From Desulfobacterales bacterium (GTDB lineage: Bacteria > Desulfobacterota > Desulfobacteria > Desulfobacterales > JARGFK01): a stretch of 51,880 nt of DNA. Both the position numbers and the translations under genes were made by a program. Positions within the stretch are counted from its first letter, which is position 1. The number at the start of each line of letters is the position of its first letter. The notes beneath the pieces were generated by a model, which had not been told where the DNA came from, ran no database searches, and was given only the letters and a program-made list of their open reading frames with translations. Below are positions 16,558-26,149 of this stretch, piece by piece. Location of the stretch: the NCBI GenBank assembly GCA_029211065.1, contig JARGFK010000022.1, positions 1 to 51,880 on the forward strand, given 5' to 3'.

Positions 16558-17467
16558 ACCGAAAAATATCAGGGAGTGGATCTCCAGATCATTGTCACTG
16601 AGACCGATCCTGTCGATGCTGCTTATATTCGGCATACTCATTTCCGAACTGCGGTTTGACTGGATGGAGCAGATGATGGGCGCTTTTCTGGTAAAAACAA
16701 ATGCCGGGCGTCCGGAATCCGGTGCAATTTGGGAGATTAATCGACAAACCGAAACCGCAAAGCGAACGCTTGAACAAATTGTGACCGACCGGCAGGCCTC
16801 CCAGCGTGAAGCCAGAAACGCCGGATCATTTATTGAAATTTCCGCCAAACTTGCGCCGGATCAGGGCGTTATGCTGTCGCCGGATGATTTCCGCAGGCTC
16901 TATCTGGGGCTTCCGGCATCAATTTCCCAGGAAATCATCTCCCCCATTGATATATTAAAAATATTCAGCGAAGACCGATTCACGCGAACTTATTTTGAAA
17001 AACAAGGAAATGGGCTGCAGGTATATTTTTTGGATGCTGAAAATCGGGTCTTGCGGCGGCTACAGATAGGTGCAAACCTCCTTGAACTCATTTCCCAGAA
17101 CGAACGGGCCGTTGATGGAATATTGGAAAACTTTCCCAAATTCAAAAACAGGGTATACCCGGCCGATCAATTCTTAAGCGCACTGGAATCTTTGCCGGAC
17201 GATTCACGCCGAAATGTGCTTCCCCAGCCTGAACGGTTATTGATGGTTGCCGGGCGTATTGTGAGGGTCGGTATTTCCGATGAAACCATTTCCGGAAATA
17301 TCGAGCTCGGTTTTGAGATAAAAGACGGCGCCCAGACAAGGGTGGTATTCATGCTGGGTCGCGAATGGGCTGTCTGGCAGATACGTTCGAAGCTTGAGGG
17401 GAAAAAAGCCGATGCCGCCCCCATTATTGGCAGTTACCATAGGGATGCCGGTTATGCGTCTTTTTGA
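16544..17467 (+). CDS. Uncharacterised membrane-anchored protein upstream of PBP gene
   Basis: A 307-residue protein from the ATG at 16544. An in-frame start at 16517 is possible but would deepen the overlap with the preceding gene from 14 to 41 bp. One hydrophobic segment near residues 19-34 (ILSMLLIFGILIS) suggests an N-terminal membrane anchor with the rest in the periplasm. The remainder is mixed alpha/beta with no motif I recognise. A polar helical stretch around residues 55-85 could be a short coiled coil. It overlaps the penicillin-binding protein gene by 14 bp. Position suggests a periplasmic role linked to peptidoglycan synthesis, but that is inference from neighbourhood only. Confidence 0.78.
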   Translation: MDWAEPKNIREWISRSLSLRPILSMLLIFGILISELRFDWMEQMMGAFLVKTNAGRPESGAIWEINRQTETAKRTLEQIVTDRQASQREARNAGSFIEISAKLAPDQGVMLSPDDFRRLYLGLPASISQEIISPIDILKIFSEDRFTRTYFEKQGNGLQVYFLDAENRVLRRLQIGANLLELISQNERAVDGILENFPKFKNRVYPADQFLSALESLPDDSRRNVLPQPERLLMVAGRIVRVGISDETISGNIELGFEIKDGAQTRVVFMLGREWAVWQIRSKLEGKKADAAPIIGSYHRDAGYASF

Positions 17468-19496
17468 AAAAATACACCGTTTATTCAGACTTGTTTTCTT
17501 TTCAATCCTCTTCTTGTCCGGATTGGCCGCGATCTTGCTGGTGGGCATTTTTTTTCTGGCCCTAAAAGACCTGCCCCGCGTTCCGGAACCGTTAAGCCGG
17601 ATCATCGAAACACCTCCCACGGAAATCATCGCAGCCACCGGTGAAAGGATCCTGATTATCGGCGGCCGCGATACCGTTCCCTTAAACCGGGTTTCGCCCG
17701 GTTTTCTACAGGCTGTTATAGCCACCGAAGATCACAGATTCTGGGAACATCATGGCATCAACAAGATCCGCATATTGAAAGCGATCTGGGTTACTCTGTT
17801 TGAACCTGGAAAAATTCAAGGGGCGTCAACGATTACCCAGCAACTATCCAAGAACCTTTTTTTCAGTTTTAAACGCTCTTACGTCCGTAAATTTCAAGAA
17901 CTGTTTGTCGCCCTGCAAATTGAATCGCAATACTCGAAACGTGAAATACTGGAAGCGTATGTCAATCAAATCCCTTTTGGCGTGGGCGCCCTCGGGGTTG
18001 AGCAGGCGTCCCGAACTTTTTTGGATAAATCGGCCATTGACCTGAATCTGGCGGAAGCCGCCCTGCTGGCCGGGTTGCCCAAATCACCCACCCGATATAA
18101 TCCATACTTTTACTATGATCGCGCCAAAAAACGTCAACGGACTGTTCTGCAACGTATGGTTGCAGCCGGATATATCACCCAGGAGCAGGCCGATGAAGGG
18201 TTTGCTTATGAATTCAAATTCAGACAAAAACCCGCAGGAGCGCGCACCGGCAGCTATTACATAGATATGGTCATCAAATACCTGGAAGAACGCTATGGGC
18301 CTGAAATCGTTTATCACGGCGGCCTTAAAATAACCACAACCCTCGATCCCCAGTTGCAATCCCTGGCAGTAACGGCGCTCCAGAAAGGTCTCAAAGACAT
18401 CGAAAGGAATTTGGGTTCATCTGCGGTGGGTAAAGCGGCCAATGATGCTGAATCGTTTCGGCCCCAAGGGGCCCTGGTTGTCGTAGATACAACCACCGGC
18501 GCCGTCAAGGCGCTGGTGGGCGGGCGCGATTATTTCGAATCCGAATACAATCGGGCGATTCAAAACCACCGGTTGCCGGGTTCCGGGTTTAAACCTTTTT
18601 TATACTACACCGCTTTTGAAAAATTAAACCTAAATCCGGCCACTGTTTTAGTGGATAAACCGGTTGTTGTCCCGGTGGCGGGTGCAAAAGACTGGGCGCC
18701 TGAAAATTTCGAAAAGCTATTTGAGGGCCCCATCGTCTTAAAAAAGGCTTTCACCAGTTCCATCAACACCATTGCCGCCCAATTGGTGGAGCTTGCCGGA
18801 CCGCAGGATGTGATTAAAACAGCCCAGCGCTGCGGCATACAGAGCCGTTTAACGCCGGTCTATTCGATTGCCCTGGGAACCTCCGGCGTCAGTCCGCTGG
18901 AAATGGCGTCATCTTTTGCCGTTTTTGCCAGCGGCGGCATCCATTTTGAACCTTTCTGGGTATCCCGGGTGGAGGATGCTTACGGCAGGGTCATCGACGA
19001 ACATATTGTCAGCGGAAAAAAAGTGCTGGATAAAAATATCGTTTACCAGGTTGTCGACATGATGCGCGGCGTGATCGATGAAGGTACCGGCAGCGTTATC
19101 CGTCGCATGGGCTTTGAACTTCCGGCAGCCGGCAAGACCGGAACCACCGACGGCTATAAAGACGCCTGGTTTACGGGTTTTACACCGACCCTAAGCACAT
19201 CTGTATGGGTGGGCTACGATAGAGATGTCAGTCTCCGGACTTCGCATGGCGGAGGTTTTACCGGCAGCCGGGCTGCGGCACCCATATGGGCTGAATTCAT
19301 GACGAAAGCAACGGAAGGGGAACCCCATCGTGAGTTTCCGATACCGGATGATATCCAGTTCGAGCAGGTCGATCCTGTCAGCGGTTGCCGTGCAGGCGCT
19401 CTTACCCAGGGAAGTGTTCGTGTCGCCCTACGCAAAGGCCAGCGTGTCTGCGAGGCGGACACAACCGAAAAATTACAGAAAAATGGGATCCCATGA
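17454..19496 (+). CDS. Class A penicillin-binding protein (PBP1A-like)
   Basis: A bifunctional peptidoglycan synthase of 680 residues, anchored by one N-terminal transmembrane helix (about 12-36). The GT51 glycosyltransferase domain shows TEDHRFWEHHG with catalytic Glu92, then GASTITQQL and QIPFGVGALGVEQA. The transpeptidase domain has SxxK at Ser377 (GSGFKPF), SxN at 436-438 (SIN) and KTGT near 561. Length fits compact PBP1A/PBP1C-like enzymes; no OB-domain insert or C-terminal extension is clear. The start at 17454 is chosen because AGGG lies about 9 bases upstream. ATG 17445, three codons earlier, is an alternative. The gene ends in an ATGA overlap with a short downstream reading frame. 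Confidence 0.92.
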   Translation: MRLFEKIHRLFRLVFFSILFLSGLAAILLVGIFFLALKDLPRVPEPLSRIIETPPTEIIAATGERILIIGGRDTVPLNRVSPGFLQAVIATEDHRFWEHHGINKIRILKAIWVTLFEPGKIQGASTITQQLSKNLFFSFKRSYVRKFQELFVALQIESQYSKREILEAYVNQIPFGVGALGVEQASRTFLDKSAIDLNLAEAALLAGLPKSPTRYNPYFYYDRAKKRQRTVLQRMVAAGYITQEQADEGFAYEFKFRQKPAGARTGSYYIDMVIKYLEERYGPEIVYHGGLKITTTLDPQLQSLAVTALQKGLKDIERNLGSSAVGKAANDAESFRPQGALVVVDTTTGAVKALVGGRDYFESEYNRAIQNHRLPGSGFKPFLYYTAFEKLNLNPATVLVDKPVVVPVAGAKDWAPENFEKLFEGPIVLKKAFTSSINTIAAQLVELAGPQDVIKTAQRCGIQSRLTPVYSIALGTSGVSPLEMASSFAVFASGGIHFEPFWVSRVEDAYGRVIDEHIVSGKKVLDKNIVYQVVDMMRGVIDEGTGSVIRRMGFELPAAGKTGTTDGYKDAWFTGFTPTLSTSVWVGYDRDVSLRTSHGGGFTGSRAAAPIWAEFMTKATEGEPHREFPIPDDIQFEQVDPVSGCRAGALTQGSVRVALRKGQRVCEADTTEKLQKNGIP

Positions 19497-19636
19497 TTGA
19501 AGGTGATAACGAAAAACAACGGATCGATAGCCTAAAATCAGGTTCTCCATGGGGCTTCTTTTTCAGGAAGCAGGCGAGTCTTTTGTATCTTGGTCCCATA
19601 ATCATATTAACAGCAGCAACAGGTATTCGACGGTGA
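19493..19636 (+). CDS. Possible 47-residue coupled membrane peptide
   Basis: A short frame whose ATG overlaps the PBP stop (ATGA at 19493-19496) and whose TGA overlaps a GTG start of the next gene (GTGA at 19633-19636). The peptide has a charged N-terminal 15 residues, then SPWGFFFRKQ, then a hydrophobic stretch ASLLYLGPIIILTAATG ending in Arg-Arg. It could be a single-pass micro-protein. Perfect end-to-end stop/start overlaps on both sides suggest translational coupling, but there is no family evidence, and the pattern could be chance. If it is not real, the next gene could begin at ATG 19549 instead. Confidence 0.4.
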   Translation: MIEGDNEKQRIDSLKSGSPWGFFFRKQASLLYLGPIIILTAATGIRR

Positions 19637-21075
19637 TTCAGGTCGTTAAACATTTTGCCTTTCGTGTCTGGGCAACGCTTCTCCTGGGGGGCCTCCTCAG
19701 CCTTACGCTCCTATCGGTCTGGCAGTCTGTCATGGGACTTGAGTGGCTGATCGTTCCGGTTGCGGCTGTGTTTGGCTTGATGTTTTTTTTGATCGGCTGG
19801 TTATCCAGCCGGGTGGGAATTTCCCAGATAGAACACCTGCGGGATGAAGCTGCCGTGTGGGAAAGAGCCGGGCTGCCGGATGAGGCCCAAGCCGTGTATC
19901 AAAAAGCTTTGGCAGTATACGACAGCTTTCTATTATCTCCCCGCTCGAAAAAGAAAAGCGCGATCGCGCTGATCGCCCAGATGGCCCGCTTTTACCTGGC
20001 TCGCGCGATTAAAAATGACGACACTGAAGCGTTTATCCTGACCTATTTGGAAGCACACCCCGAGGACAGCGAATTTGCCGAGAACTGGCTGCAACAAATT
20101 GACAGCCGGCACCTGGTCGACAAGAAATATCAAGATGTCGCCGATGGGATCGGCAGCGCCCTGCCGGATAATATTCAGGTTCAGCAATTGCTGGCGAAAC
20201 TCTACCTGTCAGCTCGTCGGACGGATTTTCCGGCCCAACAGGTATATCGACGGGCGCTTTCCGGCGAGGGAGCGGCAGCAGATAGTATCATGGAGTTGGC
20301 CGCAATTTTCATGGATGAAGGCCGCGCAGACGAAAGGGCCCTTGATATCTATCTGAAAGCATTTCAGATAGACAGCCATAACGAACAGATTATCAAGTCC
20401 ATCGCCGCCTGTGTTCGCTGGGTTCCGCAAACCGAAAAGACAGCTGACTTGTTGCAAAAGGCCCGTCAACTCCTGGACGGCATCAGTGAAATTAAATTGC
20501 CAAAGATGCCTGCCGGTTTTGTGCCTTCACCGCGACCGGCGCCTCCCCGAAAAGAAAGAATGGCGCTCAACCCCCTTAAAGCCGCCGGGTCATTGCTGTA
20601 CCGTTTTATCAATACCCTGTTGGTTGCGGTAAGATTCCTTGGAAGGGGCGGTATCAAGACCGTTTTTTGGCTGATCGATATCGTCCAGACTTCCCGGAAG
20701 ACCCGAATCTTGCTGAAATGGTCGGTTGTCGGCGTTTTTGCTGTCGCTATCATTGTCCTGATGGTTAACACCATCGGTCATTTTATCAAAACCGCCATGG
20801 GCGACAGACAGCAAAAACGGGCGGCTGTGTCGGCTGTGACAGACCCTTATACCTTACAGGTTGCAGCCTACTTGAAACCTGAACATGCCAAAGCCTATGT
20901 TGCGACGCTTAAAAAAATGAATATCGATGCCTATTGGACGGAAGCGGTTGGAAACAACAAAAATTGGTTCCAGGTAAGGGTGTCGCATTTTCCCGATAAA
21001 AAGTCCGCCGTCGCTTATGGAGAAACATTGAAGTCCAAGGGTATCATCAATGATTTTTTTGTCGCCAATTACTGA
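19633..21075 (+). CDS. Membrane protein with TPR-like helices and SPOR domain
   Basis: A 480-residue protein from GTG 19633 (ATG 19549 in the same frame would add 28 residues). Layout: two N-terminal transmembrane helices (about 10-60) and a helical, TPR-like region (about 75-280, with repeats of the YQKALAVYDSF type). A Pro-rich linker and a third hydrophobic segment (about 355-380, VVGVFAVAIIVLMV) follow. The end is a SPOR domain (about 405-478, YTLQVAAYLKPEHAKAYV to FPDKKSAVAYG). SPOR domains bind denuded glycan strands at division sites, so it probably works with the PBP upstream in cell-wall remodelling. It ends in a TGATG overlap with the broken MFS gene. Function beyond SPOR binding is unknown. 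Confidence 0.82.
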   Translation: MIQVVKHFAFRVWATLLLGGLLSLTLLSVWQSVMGLEWLIVPVAAVFGLMFFLIGWLSSRVGISQIEHLRDEAAVWERAGLPDEAQAVYQKALAVYDSFLLSPRSKKKSAIALIAQMARFYLARAIKNDDTEAFILTYLEAHPEDSEFAENWLQQIDSRHLVDKKYQDVADGIGSALPDNIQVQQLLAKLYLSARRTDFPAQQVYRRALSGEGAAADSIMELAAIFMDEGRADERALDIYLKAFQIDSHNEQIIKSIAACVRWVPQTEKTADLLQKARQLLDGISEIKLPKMPAGFVPSPRPAPPRKERMALNPLKAAGSLLYRFINTLLVAVRFLGRGGIKTVFWLIDIVQTSRKTRILLKWSVVGVFAVAIIVLMVNTIGHFIKTAMGDRQQKRAAVSAVTDPYTLQVAAYLKPEHAKAYVATLKKMNIDAYWTEAVGNNKNWFQVRVSHFPDKKSAVAYGETLKSKGIINDFFVANY

Positions 21076-22010
21076 TGGAAACCGATTTACTGCAACCGAC
21101 ATTCCAAATAAGAAACATCCGCCTATTTATTGCCTTTCGCGTTTTTTTTAATGCGCGCTTCTATTATCCAATTTTTACCGTATTGTTTCTGGATTTCGGA
21201 CTTACCCTCGAGCAATTTGCAATTCTCAATGCCGTGTGGGCGGCAACCATTGTCATTGTGGAGGTGCCCTCGGGCGCTCTGGCCGATTTGTATGGCCGGC
21301 GCAATCTGCTGATTGCCGCCGGGATCATCATGGTGGCGGAGATTTCGCTGCTTTGTTTTGTTCCGACAGGAAATTCGCGCCTCCTGTTTGCGGCATTTTT
21401 TATTAATCGTGTGTTGAGCGGTTTCGCCGAAGCCGCTGCCAGCGGTGCAGATGAAGCCCTGGCGTATGATGCCCTCAAAAGCAAAGGGGATGTCAATCCA
21501 TCCTTCAGACATTTAAACTCACTTTTCAAACGGGTCTCTGGATTCTGAAAACACCCTTTGCCCTTGTGGTCATAGCGGCGGACCTGTTGTTTGACCATGT
21601 CATCCGCTCTGCTGGGAATGACATTTTTCATCCCCTACGCCGGACTCATCCCCCTGATCCTGCTGGCAGTCGTGATGTACCTGATGGGTTTTTTTATCAG
21701 CTACTACCTGAATCAGGTCACGGAATCGCGCCAGAGAGCCACTGTTTTGAGCTTTAAAGGATTGTCCCTTAATCTGGCCTATGGCATCATCGGCATTCTG
21801 TATTCCCTCCTTCTGGTGATGCTGAGAGATCAGGCCGCTCCGGCTTCAGCACACCAGAAGGGCTCGGTTGTTGAAAACCTGATTTTTACCAAATCCCTTG
21901 CCTGGTTCCCCTGGTATTTTGCGATAATAACCGTAATTATGTTCCTTTTCGCCTGTTGGCGCTTAAGAGATGTGTACGATCAGATTCCATCCGCAAAAAC
22001 CCGCAAATAA
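21075..22010 (+). pseudogene. MFS transporter with two internal deletions
   Basis: Three pieces of one major facilitator protein lie in different frames. Piece 1 (21075 to about 21500) holds the first four to five helices, with EVPSGALADLYGRRNLL, the conserved MFS loop motif. Piece 2 (about 21506-21605, shifted frame) reads FQTGLWILKTPFALVVI and LLFDHVIR, a mid-protein segment. Piece 3 (about 21600-22010, back in the first frame) reads LLGMTFFIPYAGLIPLILL to the C-terminus, with three to four helices. Summed length is about 310 residues against roughly 400 or more for the family, so material is missing at both junctions. An intact gene is excluded unless the assembly is wrong. Start overlaps the SPOR gene stop (TGATG). 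Confidence 0.8.
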
Positions 22011-22069
22011 AAGCGCCCGTCAATTGAACCCGGCAAGGTTTTTGATTCCTCTTTTTTTATTGCCGTTAC

Positions 22070-22098
22070 TTTACCGCTGTATTCATTTATGCTATAAA
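22070..22098 (+). promoter_or_regulatory. Candidate sigma-70 promoter of ispF-cysS-uvrB-uvrC
   Basis: TTTACC at 22070-22075 and TATAAA at 22093-22098 with a 17-bp spacer and a TGC just before the -10 (extended -10). It lies 33 bp before the ispF start, and downstream of the decayed transporter. Confidence 0.55.
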
Positions 22099-22130
22099 AA
22101 CAAACTTAAAATTAAAGGGGATGGGCTTTT

Positions 22131-22598
22131 ATGCGTATCGGCATGGGGTATGATGTTCATCGGTTGGTTTCAGGACGCAAACTTGTACTGGGCGGCGTAA
22201 CGATCCCCTTTGAAAAAGGGCTCTTGGGCCATTCCGATGCGGACGTTCTGGTCCATGCAATCTGTGATGCCCTGCTGGGAGCAGCCGGTTTGGGTGATAT
22301 CGGTCTGCATTTTCCGGATACCGATCCAAAATATAAAGATATCAGTAGTTTAAAATTGCTGTTCGAAACAGCTGGTCTTGTCCTCGCCAATGGATATCAA
22401 CTTCAGAATATTGATACGACCATTTTCGCGGAAAGCCCCAGGCTGGCGCCTTACCGAACGGCCATGCAGCTTAACATAGCCCAAACCCTTAAAGTGGATG
22501 CTTGTCTGGTCAACATTAAGGCAACCACCGTCGAAGGCCTGGGTATCATTGGAAGCGGGGAAGGCATCGCTGCAATGAGCGTCGTTCTTTTAGACTGA
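22131..22598 (+). CDS. ispF: 2-C-methyl-D-erythritol 2,4-cyclodiphosphate synthase
   Basis: A 155-residue trimeric enzyme of the MEP isoprenoid pathway. It cyclises CDP-methylerythritol 2-phosphate to the 2,4-cyclodiphosphate with release of CMP. Metal ligands are visible in GYDVHRL (Asp8, His10) and the [10 protein letters not shown] helix (His about 42). The [11 protein letters not shown] loop and [16 protein letters not shown] substrate motif near 130-145 are intact. Length is standard. AAAGGGG about 10 bases upstream supports the ATG at 22131. It is separate here from ispD and starts a run with cysS, a pairing common in delta-proteobacteria. Dxs and IspA of the same pathway are encoded about 20 kb away. 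Confidence 0.96.
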   Translation: MRIGMGYDVHRLVSGRKLVLGGVTIPFEKGLLGHSDADVLVHAICDALLGAAGLGDIGLHFPDTDPKYKDISSLKLLFETAGLVLANGYQLQNIDTTIFAESPRLAPYRTAMQLNIAQTLKVDACLVNIKATTVEGLGIIGSGEGIAAMSVVLLD

Positions 22599-22672
22599 TG
22601 TTTACTGCGACAACAGGGTGAATCCGGATTTGATTGAATAATATTATAACAATATAAGTTTATGGAAAGAAA

Positions 22673-24118
22673 ATGAACTTTCGCATATATAACACGCTGA
22701 GCGGCAACAAAGAAGTTTTTAAGCCGATTCGACCCGGAAAGGTAAAAATGTACGTTTGCGGGCCCACCGCCTACGATTCATGTCATATCGGGCATGCGCG
22801 CTCGGCCGTGGTGTTTGATGTAATGGTACGGTATCTCCGCCATAAAGAGCTCGAAGTGCTTTATGTCCGCAACTTTACCGATGTGGACGATAAAATCATC
22901 AACCGTGCCAACGAACTGGGCATGGAACCTTCCCGGCTCGCTGAAAAATATATTTCGGAATTTTATCATGATATGGACGCCCTCAAGGTTTTACGGGCGG
23001 ACCATGAACCCCGTGCGACCGAACACATTCAACAGATGATAACGGTCATTGAAACGTTGATACAAAAAGAAATGGCTTACCAGATCAATGGGGATGTTTT
23101 TTTTTCAGTAGAATCGTTTAAGGGATACGGAAAGCTTTCCGGAAGAAAACTGGAGGATATGGAGGCCGGCGCCCGGGTCGATGTCGATGAAAAAAAACGG
23201 AACCCCTTTGATTTCGCCTTGTGGAAATCCTCAAAACCCGGGGAACCGTCCTGGGACAGTCCCTGGGGAAAAGGACGGCCGGGATGGCACATCGAATGCT
23301 CCGCCATGAGCACCGAATATCTGGGAAAAACCTTTGATATCCACGGCGGCGGCAAAGACCTCATCTTCCCCCATCATGAAAACGAAATCGCCCAGTCCGA
23401 AGCCGCATTCGGCAAACCCTTTGCCACCTATTGGGTTCACAATGGCTTCGTCAATATCGCCCATGAAAAAATGTCGAAATCCCTGGGAAACTTTCTGCTG
23501 ATTAAAGATGTGCTCACATCCCATCACCCCGAAGTGGTTCGTCTTTTTTTGCTGTCCAACCATTACCGCAGTCCCATCGATTATTCGCAAAACGCAATGG
23601 ATGAATCCGTTATTGCCCTTGACAAAGTCTATGCCCTGCTGGATCGGGTTGACGATCTGAACGGCGCTATGGATGCTTCTGAAGAGACCCCCGGATCCGG
23701 TGAATACTGGGAACGTTTTTGCGAATCCATGGACGATGATTTTAACACGGCCCGCGGCATCGGCGTGCTCTTTGAGGCTGTCCGCAGCATCAACAGAACT
23801 TTGGACGAAAACCAGTCGGCATTGTCATTATCCTTGAAAAATAAAATAATAGCCGACCGCAACGATATCCTTCAGATCGGCCGTATCCTCGGAATACTTT
23901 CGGAACCCCCCAAATCGTATTTTAGCGCAAAGAAACATCAGGCGCTGGAGAAAAAAGCGATTGATCCGGCGGTGATTGAAAAAATGATCCAGGATCGGAT
24001 AGCGGCTCGAAAAGCCAAAGACTGGGCAAAGGCCGATCAAATCAGAAAACATCTATCCGGGATGAATGTCCATCTAGAGGATCGACCGGATGGGACAGTC
24101 TGGAAGATCGGGGATTAG
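22673..24118 (+). CDS. cysS: Cysteinyl-tRNA synthetase
   Basis: A 481-residue class I aminoacyl-tRNA synthetase that charges tRNA-Cys. The HIGH motif appears as CHIGHARS (about 36-43) and KMSKS as EKMSKSLGNF (about 265-274). Zinc ligands are expected at Cys28 (YVCGPT) and in HIECSAMS (about 205-212), and FPHHENEIAQSEA is intact. Length matches E. coli CysS (461) with a slightly longer tail. GGAAAG four bases before the ATG is the ribosome binding site. It lies 74 bp after ispF and 29 bp before uvrB. Confidence 0.97.
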   Translation: MNFRIYNTLSGNKEVFKPIRPGKVKMYVCGPTAYDSCHIGHARSAVVFDVMVRYLRHKELEVLYVRNFTDVDDKIINRANELGMEPSRLAEKYISEFYHDMDALKVLRADHEPRATEHIQQMITVIETLIQKEMAYQINGDVFFSVESFKGYGKLSGRKLEDMEAGARVDVDEKKRNPFDFALWKSSKPGEPSWDSPWGKGRPGWHIECSAMSTEYLGKTFDIHGGGKDLIFPHHENEIAQSEAAFGKPFATYWVHNGFVNIAHEKMSKSLGNFLLIKDVLTSHHPEVVRLFLLSNHYRSPIDYSQNAMDESVIALDKVYALLDRVDDLNGAMDASEETPGSGEYWERFCESMDDDFNTARGIGVLFEAVRSINRTLDENQSALSLSLKNKIIADRNDILQIGRILGILSEPPKSYFSAKKHQALEKKAIDPAVIEKMIQDRIAARKAKDWAKADQIRKHLSGMNVHLEDRPDGTVWKIGD

Positions 24119-24147
24119 CGTGCAACGTATGAATTTCCCTGTGTGAT

Positions 24148-26148
24148 ATGCCTTCCTTTAAGATCGTATCCGATTTTACCCCCAAAGGGGATCAACCCGA
24201 GGCCATTGCAGCGTTAAGCAAAAATGTCCTTTCCGGTCAACCCCACCAGACCCTTTTGGGCGTCACCGGGTCCGGTAAAACATTCACCATGGCCCATGTA
24301 ATTGCCGGGGTAAAAAAACCCGCACTGGTCATCGCCCCCAATAAAACCCTGGCTGCGCAATTATACCACGAATTCAAGTCTCTTTTCCCCCATAACGCGG
24401 TTGAATACTTTGTGAGCTATTACGATTATTATCAACCGGAGGCATACATTCCTTCCAGCGACACGTATATCCAGAAAGATTCTTCCATCAACGAAATGAT
24501 CGACAAGCTGCGTCATTCCGCCACCCGGTCGGTTTTATCACGACGCGACGTGATCGTTGTCGCCAGTGTATCGTGCATCTTCGGCATCGGCAACCCGGAA
24601 GATTATCAGTCCATGCGAACCGATGTTGAGCTCAATATGGAAATGAGTCGTGAATCGCTTTTATCGAGCCTGGTTGCCATGCATTACGAACGCAATGATA
24701 TCGATTTCCATCGGGGGGTGTTTCGGGTCAGGGGAGATCGGGTTGAAATATTTCCCGCCTATGAAGAAGACAGTGCCCTGCGCATCGAGTTTTTTGGGGA
24801 TCAAATTGAGTCGATATCCGAACTGGACCCGCTCCGGGGGGATTTAAAACGGCGCCTCCAACGGGTGAGCATCTATCCGGCCAGCCATTATGTCACGCCC
24901 AAAAGCACGTTGGAGCGGGCTGTCAAATCAATTGTGCCGGAATTGAAAGATCGAGTCGATTTTTTCCGGAAGGAAGCGAAACTGATCGAAGCCCAGCGGA
25001 TCGAAGAGAGAACAAACTTTGATCTGGAAATGATGCTGGAGCTTGGCTATTGCAACGGAATTGAAAACTATGCCCGCCATCTTACCGGTCGATCGATTGG
25101 TGAGCCGCCACCGACGCTGCTGGATTATTTTCCCAATGATTTTCTGGTCTTTATCGACGAATCCCATATCACCATTCCCCAACTCAACGCCATGTATAAA
25201 GGCGACCGGTCCCGAAAAATGACCTTGGTGGAATACGGTTTTCGTTTGCCGTCGGCCTTGGACAACCGCCCCCTTCAATTCGCTGAATTTAAAGCGAGGG
25301 TCTCCCAGGTGATCTATGTGTCCGCCACACCGTCACAGTATGAGCTTGAAAAATCAGCCTATGCGTTGATCGAACAGATTGTAAGGCCCACCGGCCTGAC
25401 CGATCCTGAGATTGAAGTCCGCAAAGCCGACAATCAGGTGGATGACCTTTTTGAAGAAATATTACTCCGGACGAAACGCAATGAACGCGTCCTGATAACG
25501 ACCCTGACAAAGCGGATGGCAGAAGACCTGACCGAATATTATTCCGATTTGGATATCCGGGTCCGATATCTTCATGCCGATATCAAAACACTGGAGCGAA
25601 TGGATATTATTCGGGATCTCCGGATGGGGAAGTTTGACGTCCTCATCGGCATCAATTTGCTGCGGGAAGGACTGGACATACCTGAAGTCACCCTGGTTGC
25701 CATTCTGGATGCCGACAAAGAAGGTTTTTTACGGTCCACCCGGTCCCTGATCCAAACATGCGGACGAGCCGCCAGAAATGTGAACGGCAAAATCCTTATG
25801 TATGCGGCTACCGTGACCCGCTCCATGCAGGCAGCGATTTCTGAAACCGGCCGGCGCAGGCAAATACAACAGGAATACAACCGGCGCCATGGCATTACCC
25901 CGGAAACCATTGTAAAGGAGATCTCTGCTATTTTTGACTCGGTTTTTGAAGCGGATTACGTTTCAGTGAACATGGTTGCGGAAACGGAGGCGAAATTTTC
26001 ATCCCTGGGAAATCAGGATGGGGAGGAGATGATCCGTGCCCTTGAAAAGGAAATGATGCAGGCGGCTGAAGCGCTGAGTTTTGAAAAGGCGGCTGCGCTT
26101 CGGGATCAGATTAACGCGCTTCAAAAAAAGCGGATATTTGAAATATAG
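24148..26148 (+). CDS. uvrB: Excinuclease ABC subunit B
   Basis: A 666-residue damage-verifying helicase-like protein of nucleotide excision repair. UvrA loads it, then it recruits UvrC. Walker A is VTGSGKT (about 39-45). The beta-hairpin clamp region is intact: [12 protein letters not shown] (about 91-102), then [14 protein letters not shown]-like Walker B shows as DESHITIPQ (about 338-346). Motifs V and VI are seen as [14 protein letters not shown] and QTCGRAARN. The C-terminal UVR motif (about 625-660, [20 protein letters not shown]) binds UvrC. Length is standard. uvrC begins two bases after its stop codon, so the two are co-translated. Confidence 0.97.
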   Translation: MPSFKIVSDFTPKGDQPEAIAALSKNVLSGQPHQTLLGVTGSGKTFTMAHVIAGVKKPALVIAPNKTLAAQLYHEFKSLFPHNAVEYFVSYYDYYQPEAYIPSSDTYIQKDSSINEMIDKLRHSATRSVLSRRDVIVVASVSCIFGIGNPEDYQSMRTDVELNMEMSRESLLSSLVAMHYERNDIDFHRGVFRVRGDRVEIFPAYEEDSALRIEFFGDQIESISELDPLRGDLKRRLQRVSIYPASHYVTPKSTLERAVKSIVPELKDRVDFFRKEAKLIEAQRIEERTNFDLEMMLELGYCNGIENYARHLTGRSIGEPPPTLLDYFPNDFLVFIDESHITIPQLNAMYKGDRSRKMTLVEYGFRLPSALDNRPLQFAEFKARVSQVIYVSATPSQYELEKSAYALIEQIVRPTGLTDPEIEVRKADNQVDDLFEEILLRTKRNERVLITTLTKRMAEDLTEYYSDLDIRVRYLHADIKTLERMDIIRDLRMGKFDVLIGINLLREGLDIPEVTLVAILDADKEGFLRSTRSLIQTCGRAARNVNGKILMYAATVTRSMQAAISETGRRRQIQQEYNRRHGITPETIVKEISAIFDSVFEADYVSVNMVAETEAKFSSLGNQDGEEMIRALEKEMMQAAEALSFEKAAALRDQINALQKKRIFEI

Positions 26149-26149
26149 C

